64,000 bases of DNA from Neorhizobium galegae bv. orientalis str. HAMBI 540 (GCF_000731315.1 NZ_HG938353.1:1-64000); one strand, 5' to 3'. Shown: positions 47,157-57,122, counted from the first letter of the stretch. Notes: a model not told the origin generated them from the sequence alone. Numbers and translations are program-made.

Positions 47157-47414
47157 TCAGTGCAGGCTGACGGTCTTCAAGTCGTCTTCAGCTGCCTTGA
47201 AGAAGGTGCTGGAGCGATTGTCGGTCAGAAGAATCGGCGTGCCATCTGCGCCGAACAGGGCCCAAAGATCGAGACTGGGATCGATATCCGGGGCTTCAGG
47301 GAAGCAGCGGGACACTTCGTCCGACCGCATCTTGCGAATATATCCGACCTCTCCAGCACCCAGATGAGCAAGTTCGGACAGCGTCAAACGCGTATTCGCT
47401 TCTTTCAGGAGCAT
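47157..47414 (-). CDS. DUF1150 family protein
   Basis: An 85-residue protein with the DUF1150 pattern: LAHLGAGEVGYIRKMRSDEV, then a short linker and LWALFGADGTPILLTDNRSS. The family is restricted to alphaproteobacteria and nearly always lies just downstream of a small heat-shock gene, as here; its role is unknown. ATG at 47414 is preferred because GGAGG lies 5 bases ahead; an ATG 15 bases upstream (47429) has no such site. It is probably co-transcribed with hsp20. Confidence 0.85.
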   Translation of the reverse strand: MLLKEANTRLTLSELAHLGAGEVGYIRKMRSDEVSRCFPEAPDIDPSLDLWALFGADGTPILLTDNRSSTFFKAAEDDLKTVSLH

Positions 47415-47458
47415 TCCAGCCTCCAGCATTGAGGGGCAACGGCATTGGCGCCGTTGAC

Positions 47459-47887
47459 CTACTCTGAGACGGAAATGTTAATTTTTCGCACCATGCGCGC
47501 GGGCTCGGGGCGGATAAGGTCGACAGAGAGCAAACCGTTCTTGAGCGAAGCGCCGGAGACCTGCATTCCGTCGGCAAGCACGAACATACGCTGGAACTGG
47601 CGGGCGGCAATGCCGCGATAAAGATAGTCGCGCTCACCCTGCTCCGTCTGACGCCCGCGGATGACGAGCTGGTTTTCTTCCGTCGTCACATCAAGCTCGG
47701 CTTCGGAAAAGCCGGCGACGGCCAGCGTGATTCGCAGCCGTTCGGGAGCCCCGGAAGCGTCGGCGCGGATGCGTTCGATATTGTAGGGAGGATAACCGTC
47801 GTTCGCCTTTGCAAGGCGTTCGAGTGTCTTTTCCATGGCGTCGAAGCCCAGAAGCAGGGGGCTCGCAAACGGCGTCATTCGGCTCAT
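47459..47887 (-). CDS. Small heat-shock protein Hsp20
   Basis: A 142-residue alpha-crystallin-type chaperone that holds unfolding proteins. The core begins YPPYNIERIRADASGAPERL and LRITLAVAGFSEAELDVTTE, continues with YLYRGIAARQFQRMFVLADG and ends with ASLKNGLLSVDLIRPEPARM. The family's C-terminal I-x-I motif appears as INIS. ATG at 47887 follows AAGGA, which is buried in a ROSE-like hairpin. The promoter upstream is of RpoH type, and DUF1150 follows. Confidence 0.92.
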   Translation of the reverse strand: MSRMTPFASPLLLGFDAMEKTLERLAKANDGYPPYNIERIRADASGAPERLRITLAVAGFSEAELDVTTEENQLVIRGRQTEQGERDYLYRGIAARQFQRMFVLADGMQVSGASLKNGLLSVDLIRPEPARMVRKINISVSE

Positions 47888-47945
47888 CGTACAGTCCTTG
47901 CAACAAGCGACCATGTCGGCGCCCGTCGGGCGGCCCGCCAACTCC
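47888..47945 (-). promoter_or_regulatory. ROSE-like RNA thermometer in the hsp20 leader
   Basis: On the minus strand the leader ends in a hairpin (47894-47911): GUCGCUUG pairs with CAAGGAC across a 3-base loop, leaving one bulged G. The UCGCU segment pairs with the AGGA Shine-Dalgarno with the G bulged, the exact U(U/C)GCU signature of ROSE elements on rhizobial small heat-shock genes. A second stem, GUUGGCG with CGCCGAC, precedes it. Confidence 0.72.
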
Positions 47946-47951
47946 GCCACT

Positions 47952-47980
47952 ATATGGGAGGTTCCGGGGGTGACCGCAAG
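47952..47980 (-). promoter_or_regulatory. RpoH promoter of hsp20
   Basis: On the minus strand CTTGCGG (47974-47980) and TCCCATAT (47952-47959) are 14 bases apart, close to the sigma-32 consensus CTTGAAA then CCCCATNT. The predicted transcript begins about 58 bases upstream of the hsp20 ATG, at the edge of the ROSE-like leader. Confidence 0.65.
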
Positions 47981-48083
47981 GATCAGCGCCAGTGCCGGTT
48001 GTTACGATTGCTCTGCGGGGTCATGTAGCACTTGACAGAACGTAAGGTTGTAGACCACTACCCGCGGAGACAAGGGGGCATCC

Positions 48084-49025
48084 ATGCAGCGCCGGAAGAT
48101 CATCATCGACACGGACCCGGGTCAGGACGACGCCGCGGCGATCATGCTTGCGTTTGCGAGCCCGGACGAGATCGAGGTGCTTGGTCTCTGCGCGGTCGCC
48201 GGAAACGTGCCGCTTTCCTACACCAGCCGCAACCTCCGGATCGTCTGCGAACTCTGCGGCAGGCCGGATGCGCCGGTTTATGAAGGCGCGCTGAAGCCGA
48301 CAGTGCGACCACAGGTGACCGCCGAGCACGTCCATGGCAGGACCGGCCTCGACGGTATCGAATTGCCCGAACCGACAATGTCGGTGAAAGCAACGCATGC
48401 GGTCGACTTCATCATCGAGACCCTGCGCGCCGAGTCGGCCGGAACGGTAACGCTCTGCACGCTCGGGCCACTCACCAATATCGCGCTCGCTCTTGAGAAA
48501 GCGCCGGACATCGCGGGGCGCGCTAAGGAACTGGTGATGATGGGCGGCGGCTTTTTCGAGGGCGGCAACATCACGCCGGCTGCCGAATTCAACATCTATG
48601 TCGATCCCGAAGCGGCAAAGACCGTCTTCGCCTCGGGCATGCCGATCGTCATGCTGCCGCTCGACGTCACCCACCAATTGCTGACGACCAAAGCCCGGGT
48701 CGAGAAGATCGCCGCGCTCGGCACCCGTCCGGCGGAGGTCCTGGTCGCGTGGCTTGCCTTTTTCGAGCGCTTCGACATTGAAAAATACGGTTCCGATGGC
48801 GGACCGCTGCATGATCCGACGGTCATTGCCTACCTCATCAAGCCCGAGCTCTTTTCGGGCCGGGACTGCAATGTCGAGATCGAAACGCAATCGGAGCTGA
48901 CGGTCGGCATGACTGTAGTAGACTGGTGGCACGTCTCCGGCCGCAAGCCGAACGCCAAGGTCATGCGCCATGTCGATGCCGATGGTTTTTTCGAATTGCT
49001 GACGGAGCGGGTTGCCCGGCTCTGA
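48084..49025 (+). CDS. Inosine/uridine-preferring nucleoside hydrolase
   Basis: Cleaves the N-glycosidic bond of ribonucleosides to base and ribose. The 313-residue protein starts with the calcium-binding signature IIIDTDPGQDDAAAIMLAFA and shows TLGPLTNIALALEKAP, MMGGGFFEGGNITPAAEFN and the C-terminal histidine region GGPLHDPTVIAYL. Base preference cannot be read. ATG has AAGGGGG upstream. The convergent ribokinase gene next door makes a sensible pair: ribose released here would be phosphorylated there. Confidence 0.92.
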   Translation: MQRRKIIIDTDPGQDDAAAIMLAFASPDEIEVLGLCAVAGNVPLSYTSRNLRIVCELCGRPDAPVYEGALKPTVRPQVTAEHVHGRTGLDGIELPEPTMSVKATHAVDFIIETLRAESAGTVTLCTLGPLTNIALALEKAPDIAGRAKELVMMGGGFFEGGNITPAAEFNIYVDPEAAKTVFASGMPIVMLPLDVTHQLLTTKARVEKIAALGTRPAEVLVAWLAFFERFDIEKYGSDGGPLHDPTVIAYLIKPELFSGRDCNVEIETQSELTVGMTVVDWWHVSGRKPNAKVMRHVDADGFFELLTERVARL

Positions 49026-49188
49026 GCGATCGCAGCCGATGCCAGTTGTCATACGCGTGTATCGTGATCCATTCACGGCCCGCGGAGATAGAGATCACGA
49101 CCGAAAATGGGCGTCTTCACCTTGGCCAATTGCAGATGCCCGCCATCGCAACGCGGGAAAATACCGACTGACGCCCGGGCTGGCCAGC

Positions 49189-50088
49189 TTAGACCCTTGC
49201 ATCAACCGCCCCGGCAGGCGGGATCGACGGCTGGGCGCCGCGGCTGAGGCAGGCGAGCGAACCGGCCACTGCGGCGCGGCGAAGCGCTTTCGCAAAATCC
49301 AGCCCCTGTTCGAGGCTGGCAGCCAGGTAACCGCAAAACGTGTCGCCGGCGCCGACCGTGTCGACCGGTTCGATCTTCAATCCCTCGGCGGCGATGACCT
49401 CTCCGTCGCGGATCGCGACCACGCCGTCGCCGCCGAGCGTCACGACGTATGTCTGGCCGGTTTCCGCATGCAGTTTTTTCAACATCTCCTGGCGCGCGGC
49501 GGCATCCGGGATCGGGCTTCCGGCCAGCAATTCGAATTCCGTTTCATTGGCGACGACGATATCTGCAAGCCGGGCCAGCCGGGCGGCATCGCCGGTCAGC
49601 GGCGCGGTGTTAATCACCGTCTGAATGCCTTTGGCGCGCGCCGCGTTGAGCGCGGTCTCTACCGTCTCGGCCGGAATTTCGAGCTGCAGCATCAGGATGT
49701 CCCCGGTCTTCATGGCTTCGACCGCCGCTTCGGCCTGTGCCGTGCTCACCGTACCGTTGGCGCCGGCCACCACCGCGATCATGTTTTCGCCCGTGCCGCC
49801 CACCAGGATCAAGGCCGTGCCGGTTGGATCGGTTACATGAGCGACCGCGGAGAGGTCGACTTTGGCGTCATCGAGAAGCGCCAGCGCCGGCGCAGCAAAA
49901 CCATCTTCCCCAACGGCTCCAACCATATGCACGGCGCTTCCGGCACGGCATGCTGCGAGCGCCTGGTTGGCGCCCTTGCCACCGGCGGCCGTCGCAAAAT
50001 TCGATCCCGCAACCGTCTCGCCCGGCTGGGGCAGACGTTCGGTCGTGGCGATGAGATCCATGTTGATGGAGCCGAGGACGGTGATCAT
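49189..50088 (-). CDS. rbsK: Ribokinase
   Basis: Phosphorylates ribose to ribose-5-phosphate. The 299-residue PfkB-family protein has the N-terminal signature GSNFATAAGGKGANQALAAC and the catalytic motif VDTVGAGDTFCGYLAASLEQ with the base aspartate. Length is normal. It faces the nucleoside hydrolase gene across 163 bases in which I see no clear terminator. Other PfkB sugar kinases are possible, but GGKGANQA fits ribokinase best. Confidence 0.9.
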   Translation of the reverse strand: MITVLGSINMDLIATTERLPQPGETVAGSNFATAAGGKGANQALAACRAGSAVHMVGAVGEDGFAAPALALLDDAKVDLSAVAHVTDPTGTALILVGGTGENMIAVVAGANGTVSTAQAEAAVEAMKTGDILMLQLEIPAETVETALNAARAKGIQTVINTAPLTGDAARLARLADIVVANETEFELLAGSPIPDAAARQEMLKKLHAETGQTYVVTLGGDGVVAIRDGEVIAAEGLKIEPVDTVGAGDTFCGYLAASLEQGLDFAKALRRAAVAGSLACLSRGAQPSIPPAGAVDARV

Positions 50089-50138
50089 GGGCAGGCCTGC
50101 TTGCGTAAATTAAAGTCGCGCGACACTGCCCGAGAGGA

Positions 50139-51344
50139 TCACTCCTCGTCAACCACCCGCAGCTTGAGCAGGCCGGTACGGCTTTCGACCGCCTTGGCCT
50201 GGGGCCGATCGCGAGCCACCTCGGCTTCGTGGGGCGCCTCCAATTCGAGAGCCTCTATCTTGGCGCCGCGGCGGTTGAGCTTGTCGGTGGAGGTGAGGAT
50301 CTGTTCGACATCCTTCTGCGCGGCAAAGAAATGCGCTTGAAGTTTGCGGGTGCGGTCGTCGAGGCGGGAAAGATCCTCGATCAGCAGCGCCACTTCGCCC
50401 TGGATGAGGTGTGCCTGCTCGCGCATCCGCTGGTCCTTCAGCACGGCCTGGATGACCTGGATGGACAGCATCAGCAGGGAAGGGGAGACAATGACGATGC
50501 GGGAACGTTGCGCCTTCTGCACAGCGCTTTCGAAATGTTCGTGGATCTCCGCGAAGATCGATTCCGACGGCACGAAAAGGAAAGCCATTTCCTGCGTTTC
50601 GCCCGGGATCAGGTATTTTTCCGAAACATCGCGGATATGCACTTCGAGATCGCGCTTGAAGGCCTGGGCGGCCGCCTTTCTGGCTTCGGGCGCTGCTGCC
50701 TCGCGAAAAGCGTTCCAGGCTTCGAGCGGAAATTTGGCATCGATCACCAGAGGTGGCGCGCCGTTCGGCATCCTGATCGTGCAGTCCGGCCTGGTGCCGT
50801 TCGAAAGCGTAGTCTGGAAACCGTAGGCGCCCATCGGCAATCCGTCGGCAATGATCGCTTCCATTCGGCCCTGACCGAACGCGCCTCGCGTCTGCTTGTT
50901 CGAGAGGATCGCCTGCAGGCCGACAACGTCCTTGGCGAGGGTCTGGATATTGTTCTGGGCGGCGTCGATCACCGCCAGCCGTTCCTGAAGCCGCTGCAGG
51001 TTCTCGTGCGTCGATTTGGTCTGTTCGGTAATCGTCGCGCCGATCCGGTGCGTCATGCCGTCGAGCCGCTGGCTGACCGACTGGTTGAGTTCCGATTGCC
51101 GCGTTGAAAGCGTCTCCGCCATTGCCGACAACCGTCCCTGCATCTCGCTCTGCGCTCTCAGAAGTTCAGAAAGCCGGGCTTCGCCTTCCATCGCTCGCAA
51201 GGCCGCATCTTCCTGCCGCCGAAACGATGCGCGCCGGACCAGGAACAGCCATAACAGTAGCAATGCCGCTCCACACATCACCGCCACGATGGCAGCGCGC
51301 GGATCGTCGAAGAAACGGGAAAGGCCAGCAACAAGATTATTCAT
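50139..51344 (-). CDS. rmuC: DNA recombination protein RmuC
   Basis: RmuC limits inversion recombination at short repeats; its biochemical activity is not settled. The 401-residue protein has one N-terminal membrane helix ([20 protein letters not shown]), a coiled-coil stretch to about residue 130, and the RmuC core with [20 protein letters not shown] and [15 protein letters not shown]. It is divergent from def, which in rhizobia is a frequent neighbour. Confidence 0.92.
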   Translation of the reverse strand: MNNLVAGLSRFFDDPRAAIVAVMCGAALLLLWLFLVRRASFRRQEDAALRAMEGEARLSELLRAQSEMQGRLSAMAETLSTRQSELNQSVSQRLDGMTHRIGATITEQTKSTHENLQRLQERLAVIDAAQNNIQTLAKDVVGLQAILSNKQTRGAFGQGRMEAIIADGLPMGAYGFQTTLSNGTRPDCTIRMPNGAPPLVIDAKFPLEAWNAFREAAAPEARKAAAQAFKRDLEVHIRDVSEKYLIPGETQEMAFLFVPSESIFAEIHEHFESAVQKAQRSRIVIVSPSLLMLSIQVIQAVLKDQRMREQAHLIQGEVALLIEDLSRLDDRTRKLQAHFFAAQKDVEQILTSTDKLNRRGAKIEALELEAPHEAEVARDRPQAKAVESRTGLLKLRVVDEE

Positions 51345-51455
51345 GGCGGGAAACTAACAGAAATTTGCCGCTTGAAAAGATCAAAACGTGAACATCTCGC
51401 TTCCTCCTGCCGTAATTTCTATTCCTTCGGAAAAAAAGATGGGTTATGGGAAGCC

Positions 51456-51971
51456 ATGACGATCAAGCCTCTGATTATTCTGCCTGACCCGATCCTGCGT
51501 CAGGTTTCCAAGCCGATAGAGCGTGTTGACGCCGAGCTTCTGAGGCTCGCCGACGACATGCTGGAGACGATGTATGACGCGCCGGGCATTGGCCTTGCTG
51601 CGATCCAGATCGGCGTGCCGCGCCGTCTGCTCGTCGTCGACATCGCACGTGAGGGTGAGGAAAAGCAGCCGCAGGTCTTTATCAATCCGGAGATCGTCAA
51701 ATCCTCCGACGAAATCGCGGTGTATGAAGAGGGCTGTCTTTCCATTCCCGAATATTATGCCGAGGTGGAACGCCCGGCGACCGTCAGCGTCAAGCATCTC
51801 GGCCGCGACGGTAAGGAATATGTGGTGGAGGCCGACGGCCTGCTCGCCACCTGCCTGCAGCATGAGATCGATCACCTGAATGGCGTGCTTTTCATCGACC
51901 ATATCTCCCGCCTGAAGCGCGAGATGGTGATCAAGAAATTCACCAAGGCTGCCAAGTCCAAGGCGGTCTGA
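51456..51971 (+). CDS. def: Peptide deformylase
   Basis: Removes the formyl group from new proteins. The 171-residue protein has the three metal-site motifs: [14 protein letters not shown] (motif I), [10 protein letters not shown] with the metal-binding cysteine (motif II) and [13 protein letters not shown] (motif III). ATG at 51456 ([12 protein letters not shown]) is the conserved start. fmt and truA follow in the same direction; def-fmt is a universal pairing because the formylated initiator made by Fmt is undone by Def. Confidence 0.96.
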   Translation: MTIKPLIILPDPILRQVSKPIERVDAELLRLADDMLETMYDAPGIGLAAIQIGVPRRLLVVDIAREGEEKQPQVFINPEIVKSSDEIAVYEEGCLSIPEYYAEVERPATVSVKHLGRDGKEYVVEADGLLATCLQHEIDHLNGVLFIDHISRLKREMVIKKFTKAAKSKAV

Positions 51972-52029
51972 ACCGTCGCTCGGGCGATCCGAGTTAAGAA
52001 GGCGCGGTCTCTTGAGACGCGGAATGTCC

Positions 52030-52965
52030 ATGTCTCTTCGCATCATCTTCATGGGAACGCCGGAATTTTCCGTGCCGACGTTGCAGAGCCTGAAACATGC
52101 GGGCCATGAGATCGTCGCCGTCTATACCCAGCCGCCGCGCCCGGGTGGCCGCCGCGGGCTCGATCTGGTGAAGTCGCCGGTCCATCAGGCCGCCGAACTG
52201 CTGGGCATTCCCGTTTTTACGCCGGCGAATTTCAAGGATACCGATGAGCGCGAGAAATTCCGCGCACTCAAGGCGGATGTTGCCGTCGTCGTCGCCTACG
52301 GTCTCCTTCTGCCGGAAGCGATCCTGACGGGCACACAGCTCGGTTGTTACAACGGCCACGCTTCGCTCCTGCCGCGCTGGCGCGGTGCCGCGCCGATCCA
52401 GCGGGCGATCATGGCGGGTGACAAGAAGACCGGCATGATGGTCATGCAGATGGAAAAGGGCCTCGATACCGGTCCCGTTGCACTGTCGAGGGAAGTGGAA
52501 ATCAGCGAGAACATGACGGCGGGCGAGCTGCACGACAAGCTGATGCTGGTCGGAGCCCGTGCCATGGTCGAGGCGATGGGGAAACTCGCAGCCGACGACC
52601 TGCCGCTGACGCCGCAATCGCCGGAAGGCGCGCTTTATGCCGCCAAGATCGACAAGGGTGAGACGCGCATCGATTTTTCGAAGCCCGCAGATGACGTGCA
52701 TAACCACATTCGCGGTCTGTCGCCGTTTCCGGGCGCATGGTTCGAGGCGGAGATCAACGGCCGGCCGGAGCGCGTAAAGGTTCTCGGCTCGGAAGTCGGC
52801 GAGGGGCAGGGCGAGCCCGGAACGGTTCTGGACGAAGCGTTGACCGTTGCCTGCGGCGCGGATGCGGTGAAGCTCCTCAAATTGCAGAAGGCCGGCGGCA
52901 AGCCGTTGGCCGCGGCGGAGTTCCTGCGCGGGACGCCGCTTGGGCCGGGCACGAGGCTCTCCTGA
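52030..52965 (+). CDS. fmt: Methionyl-tRNA formyltransferase
   Basis: Formylates Met-tRNAfMet. The 311-residue protein begins [20 protein letters not shown]; the catalytic Asn, His and Asp are in [19 protein letters not shown] and [12 protein letters not shown], and a C-terminal OB-like domain follows from about residue 205. The usual NVH active-site triplet reads NGH here. ATG at 52030 matches the usual N terminus; ATG 52024 and TTG 52012 are in frame. The stop shares its last base with the truA start (TGATG). Confidence 0.94.
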   Translation: MSLRIIFMGTPEFSVPTLQSLKHAGHEIVAVYTQPPRPGGRRGLDLVKSPVHQAAELLGIPVFTPANFKDTDEREKFRALKADVAVVVAYGLLLPEAILTGTQLGCYNGHASLLPRWRGAAPIQRAIMAGDKKTGMMVMQMEKGLDTGPVALSREVEISENMTAGELHDKLMLVGARAMVEAMGKLAADDLPLTPQSPEGALYAAKIDKGETRIDFSKPADDVHNHIRGLSPFPGAWFEAEINGRPERVKVLGSEVGEGQGEPGTVLDEALTVACGADAVKLLKLQKAGGKPLAAAEFLRGTPLGPGTRLS

Positions 52966-53729
52966 TGCCCCGATTCCGCATGGCCGTCGAATATGACGGC
53001 ACGCCCTATGTCGGCTGGCAGAAGCAGAAGAACGGCCACTCGGTACAGTCGGCGCTTGAAAATGCCATCCTGTCCCTGACCAAGGAGACCGTGGTGGTCA
53101 AGGGCGCCGGCCGCACCGATTCCGGCGTGCATGCGCGCGGACAGGTGGTGCATGTCGATCTCACGCGGTCGTGGCAGCCACACCGGCTGCGCGACGCGCT
53201 GAATGCCTATCTCGGCATGGCCAGGGAGAAAGTCGCCATCGTCAGCGTGCAGGTTGTCGATGATACGTTCGACGCTCGCTTTTCGGCTGTCCGGCGATAC
53301 TACCTCTACCGTATCATTTCACGAGCCGGCCCGCTGGCGCTGGATGCCAAGCGTGCCTGGTGGGTCACCAAGGATCTGGATCATGAAGTCATGCATGCTG
53401 CCGCCCAGACGCTGGTCGGAAAGCACGATTTCACGACCTTTCGTTCGGTTCATTGCCAGGCGAAAAACCCCGTCCGCACGCTGGACATACTGGATGTCAC
53501 GCGCAGCGGCGACCTGATCGAAATCCGCGCGACGGCACAGAGTTTCCTGCACAATCAGATACGGTCGCTCGCCGGCACACTGAAACTGGCCGGCGAAGGC
53601 CGCATGACGCCGGCGGATGTCCGCGCAGCATTGGACGCGCGGGACCGCAAGGCCTGCGGGCCGGTGGCGCCGCCGGAGGGACTTTATTTCATGCGGGTCG
53701 ATTATCCAGGCGACCCCGTAGAGCCCTGA
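52965..53729 (+). CDS. truA: tRNA pseudouridine synthase TruA
   Basis: Makes pseudouridine at positions 38-40 of tRNA anticodon stems. The 254-residue protein has the TruA opening [20 protein letters not shown] and the catalytic aspartate in [19 protein letters not shown], with the second half motif [20 protein letters not shown] at 52965 overlaps the fmt stop by one base, so translation is coupled. The gene ends 13 bases from the convergent membrane-protein pair. Confidence 0.95.
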   Translation: MPRFRMAVEYDGTPYVGWQKQKNGHSVQSALENAILSLTKETVVVKGAGRTDSGVHARGQVVHVDLTRSWQPHRLRDALNAYLGMAREKVAIVSVQVVDDTFDARFSAVRRYYLYRIISRAGPLALDAKRAWWVTKDLDHEVMHAAAQTLVGKHDFTTFRSVHCQAKNPVRTLDILDVTRSGDLIEIRATAQSFLHNQIRSLAGTLKLAGEGRMTPADVRAALDARDRKACGPVAPPEGLYFMRVDYPGDPVEP

Positions 53730-53742
53730 AGCGCTAGCTTCG

Positions 53743-54339
53743 TCAGAGCGGGTAGATGCCGAGGAAACGCTGCAGTGCTTCGGTCAGGAGCATGCTCGGC
53801 ACGATCAGCACCAGCACCAGCGTGGTGATCATCAGCGGCTGCGGTCCGCAGATCATCCGCATCACCCGCGATATCGCGACGATCATGACGATCAGCAGCG
53901 CGAAATGGACCAGCGCCAAGGCGGTATCGAGGCTGGACGGCAACAGGAAGCGCAGGCTCAGCAGGCCGTAGAGATAGGCAAACGGAACCGAGAGCCAGTT
54001 GACGGTGACGACGACCGCCGGAAACTTTCGGGCGATGCCGAGAAGCGAGCAGAGTACGCCGGCAAGGATCAGCGGCACCAGCCAGTTGAAGATTTCCAGC
54101 ATTGCCATGCGAACGAAGAAAATCCCGCCGATCCGGGCACCGGACGGCATGCCTTCGAGCAGATAGTCGCGCCACCACAGCCACGAGATGAACGCGCCCG
54201 GCAGGCACCAGACGAACGCCCAGAACGAGCGCATCATGCCGCGGTCGGAAATGTCGAGCAGGCGGAAACCCTGCGCATCGCCGCGGATCAGCAGCCAGAG
54301 ACCACTCAGATAGAGTCTGACTTCAGGATAGGAGGGCAA
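53743..54339 (-). CDS. Yip1-like integral membrane protein, copy B
   Basis: A 198-residue membrane protein with about five hydrophobic helices, resembling the broad bacterial YIP1/DUF1282 group. Its opening LPSYPEVRLYLSGLWLLIRG is nearly the same as that of the gene directly upstream, of which it is a paralogue. The start is TTG at 54339: GGAGG lies 6 bases ahead, and it aligns with the ATG of copy A. The gap to copy A is 33 bases. No function can be given. Confidence 0.72.
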   Translation of the reverse strand: MPSYPEVRLYLSGLWLLIRGDAQGFRLLDISDRGMMRSFWAFVWCLPGAFISWLWWRDYLLEGMPSGARIGGIFFVRMAMLEIFNWLVPLILAGVLCSLLGIARKFPAVVVTVNWLSVPFAYLYGLLSLRFLLPSSLDTALALVHFALLIVMIVAISRVMRMICGPQPLMITTLVLVLIVPSMLLTEALQRFLGIYPL

Positions 54340-54372
54340 GGCGGCCTCCTCGCAAAACGGCGAAATCACGCA

Positions 54373-54993
54373 TCAGGTTAACGAAACCCCCATGATATTC
54401 TCCAGTTCGCGCGCAACAAGCATGTCGGTCAGGAGCACAAGTCCCAGGGTGGCAATGCGGGTCATCACCGGGCCGCCCATGACTGTTCTTAGAATGCACC
54501 AGGCGAGGAAAAGCGCGGCGATCAGAATGGTTGCCGCCAGAATTATCGAAGCGTAACCGGCAAGCCCCATGGCGCCACCTTGCTGGGCAGATAGGAAAGC
54601 GATGGGCGAATAAACCGCATGGATCGCATAAGCGAGCGGGACGGCAAACCAGTTGCGCACCACGATCAGGATCGGCACGAGCGGCATGAAGCGTAGAATG
54701 AAGCCGAGGGCGATGAGCGCCGCGGCCGGCACGACCCACTGGGCCGCTTCGAGGACCAGCATCTTCAGGAAAAAGATAAAGGAATAGTCCTCGCGTTGAG
54801 GGAAATGACGGAGGTATTCCATCCGCCGAAAGATCCAGCCGACAATCAATGCCGGCGCGCACCAGCCGACCGCCCAGAACGAACGCAATACGCCCTGGTC
54901 CGAAATGTCGAACGGCCGCAGGCCGCGCGCATCGCCTCTGATCAGCAGCCAGAGACCGCCGAGGTAGAGCCTGACTTCATGATAGGAGGGCAT
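54373..54993 (-). CDS. Yip1-like integral membrane protein, copy A
   Basis: A 206-residue membrane protein with about five helices, starting MPSYHEVRLYLGGLWLLIRG, then FDISDQGVLRSFWAVGWCAP. It is a tandem paralogue of the downstream gene: the first 45 residues are strongly alike, the rest more loosely. ATG at 54993 lies inside the 3' end of dapE (17-base overlap), so translation is probably coupled to dapE. Function unknown; the link to lysine or peptidoglycan precursor synthesis is only positional. Confidence 0.74.
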   Translation of the reverse strand: MPSYHEVRLYLGGLWLLIRGDARGLRPFDISDQGVLRSFWAVGWCAPALIVGWIFRRMEYLRHFPQREDYSFIFFLKMLVLEAAQWVVPAAALIALGFILRFMPLVPILIVVRNWFAVPLAYAIHAVYSPIAFLSAQQGGAMGLAGYASIILAATILIAALFLAWCILRTVMGGPVMTRIATLGLVLLTDMLVARELENIMGVSLT

Positions 54994-56173
54994 TATCGAA
55001 CCAGCGGGAGATGAAGGTCCCATAGATTTGGGTGAGCGTCTCCAGATCGGCAAGGGCTACGCGCTCATCGATCATATGCATGGTCTGCCCGACAAGGCCG
55101 AATTCGACGACCGGGCAATAATCCTTGATGAACCTGGCATCCGACGTGCCGCCGGTTGTGGAAAGCTTCGGCACCTTGCCGGTCACGCTTTCGACGGCAC
55201 CCGATAACGAAGCGATCAGGGCATTGTTGCGGGTCAGGAACACGTGGCTCGGGCGTTCTGCCCAGGTGATGTCATAGCGCGCCGGATCGCGCTCCGGGCG
55301 AAGCGGGCTACCAATCGCTGCTGCGTCGAGCCGCCTGACGATCTCGGCCTTGACGGTATCGGCGGTCCAGGTGTCGTTGAAGCGGATGTTGAAGGCGAAC
55401 GCCGCCTTGGCCGGAATGACGTTGGTCGCCGGATTGCCGACATCGACCGAGGTCACTTCCAGATTGGAGGCCGGGAATTCCGCCGTGCCGCCGTCGAAAG
55501 GCGGGTTCATCAGCACTGAGGCGAGCGGCAGCAGGCCGCGCACCGGATTGTCGGCAAGATGAGGATAGGCCGCGTGGCCCTGGACACCGAAGACGGTGAC
55601 CTTGCCGGAGACCGAACCGCGCCGGCCGATCTTGATCATGTCGCCGAGCGCATCCGGATTGGTCGGCTCGCCGACCAGGCAGGCATCCCAGGTCTCGCCC
55701 CGTTCGACCGCCCATTTCAGCAGCTTCTCGGTGCCGTTGACGGCCGGGCCTTCCTCGTCGCCGGTGATCAGGAAGGAGATCGAACCTTTTGGCGCGCCAT
55801 GCTGCTCGACATGGCGGGCGACCGCTGCGACGAAACAGGCGATGCCACCCTTCATGTCCACCGCGCCACGCCCGAACAACTCGCCGCCGACAATCTCGCC
55901 GGCAAACGGCGGCCGGCTCCATGACGTTTCATCCCCCGGCGGCACCACGTCCGTATGCCCGGCGAACATCAGATGCGGGGCGTCGGTGCCGAGCCGGGCA
56001 TAGAGGTTCTCGATGTCCGGCATGCCGGGTTCCGTCGCCACCATCCGCTCGACTTTGAATCCGAGCGGAAGCAGCATCGCCTCAAGCGCTGCAAGCGCGC
56101 CGCCCTCGGCAGGTGTCACCGAGCGGCAGCGGGTCAGCGTCTGGAGATTGGCAATGGGATCGGCAGCAGACAT
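54977..56173 (-). CDS. dapE: Succinyl-diaminopimelate desuccinylase
   Basis: Hydrolyses N-succinyl-LL-diaminopimelate in lysine and peptidoglycan synthesis. The 398-residue M20 zinc peptidase has the metal motifs LMFAGHTDVVPPGD and GAVDMKGGIACFVAAV, then LITGDEEGPAVNGTEKLL and the dimerisation domain (about 185-300). It begins 9 bases after the dapD stop, so dapD-dapE form an operon that runs on into the two membrane paralogues. Confidence 0.95.
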   Translation of the reverse strand: MSAADPIANLQTLTRCRSVTPAEGGALAALEAMLLPLGFKVERMVATEPGMPDIENLYARLGTDAPHLMFAGHTDVVPPGDETSWSRPPFAGEIVGGELFGRGAVDMKGGIACFVAAVARHVEQHGAPKGSISFLITGDEEGPAVNGTEKLLKWAVERGETWDACLVGEPTNPDALGDMIKIGRRGSVSGKVTVFGVQGHAAYPHLADNPVRGLLPLASVLMNPPFDGGTAEFPASNLEVTSVDVGNPATNVIPAKAAFAFNIRFNDTWTADTVKAEIVRRLDAAAIGSPLRPERDPARYDITWAERPSHVFLTRNNALIASLSGAVESVTGKVPKLSTTGGTSDARFIKDYCPVVEFGLVGQTMHMIDERVALADLETLTQIYGTFISRWFDNALLS

Positions 56174-56182
56174 TTTATCGGA

Positions 56183-57037
56183 TCAGTCGCGCAGCAGTTC
56201 GTTGATAGCGGTCTTGGAACGGGTCTGCTCGTCGACACGCTTGACGATCACGGCGCAATAGAGGCCCGGTCCCATGTCTCCGTTCGGGAACGGCTTGCCC
56301 GGCATGGTGCCGGCGACGACGACCGAGTAGGGCGGCACTTCGCCATAGCTGATCTCGCCGGTGGCGCGGTCGACGATCTTGGTCGACTTGCCGATGAACA
56401 CGCCCATGCCGAGCACTGAGCCTTGGCGGACGATGCAGCCTTCGACCACTTCCGAGCGGGCGCCGATGAAACAATTGTCCTCGATGATGGTTGGGCCGGC
56501 CTGCATCGGCTCCAGCACGCCGCCGATGCCGACGCCGCCGGAAAGATGCACATGCTTGCCGATCTGGGCACAGGAACCGACCGTCGCCCAGGTGTCGACC
56601 ATCGTGCCTTCGTCGACATAGGCGCCGAGATTGACGAAGGATGGCATCAGCACGACGTTCTTGCCGATATGGGCTGAGCGGCGCACGACAGCGTTCGGCA
56701 CGGCGCGGAAACCGGCAGCGCGGAACTGGTTTTCACCCCAGTTCTCGAACTTGGAAGGCACCTTGTCCCACCAGGTGGAGGCACCGGGGCCGTTTTTGAC
56801 AACTTCCATGTCGTTGAGGCGGAAGGACAGCAGAACGGCCTTCTTCAGCCACTGGTGCACGGTCCAGGTTCCGCCTTCGCCGCGGCTTGCAACCCGCGCC
56901 TGACCGCTGTCGAGCAGGTTGAGCGCTTCCTCGACCGCATCGCGGATTTCCCCTTTGGTCGAAACAGTCACGCCGTCGCGGTTGTCGAAGGCGGTCTCGA
57001 TGGTCTTTTCGAGGGAAGAGAAGTCGGGGCTGCTCAT
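56183..57037 (-). CDS. dapD: Tetrahydrodipicolinate N-succinyltransferase
   Basis: Succinylates tetrahydrodipicolinate, the step that commits to the succinylase branch of lysine synthesis. The 284-residue protein has an N-terminal helical domain and a left-handed beta helix of hexapeptide repeats ([40 protein letters not shown]). Typical size and sequence. It is divergent from the LOG-family gene and heads the dapD-dapE run. Confidence 0.96.
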   Translation of the reverse strand: MSSPDFSSLEKTIETAFDNRDGVTVSTKGEIRDAVEEALNLLDSGQARVASRGEGGTWTVHQWLKKAVLLSFRLNDMEVVKNGPGASTWWDKVPSKFENWGENQFRAAGFRAVPNAVVRRSAHIGKNVVLMPSFVNLGAYVDEGTMVDTWATVGSCAQIGKHVHLSGGVGIGGVLEPMQAGPTIIEDNCFIGARSEVVEGCIVRQGSVLGMGVFIGKSTKIVDRATGEISYGEVPPYSVVVAGTMPGKPFPNGDMGPGLYCAVIVKRVDEQTRSKTAINELLRD

Positions 57038-57122
57038 GGGAAATCCTTAAACGTCACTCTGTATCGTGATGGTGGGAGAGGTGGCCATTTGGTGTCTTTT
57101 GATCTAAGCGACCGCCACTCAA

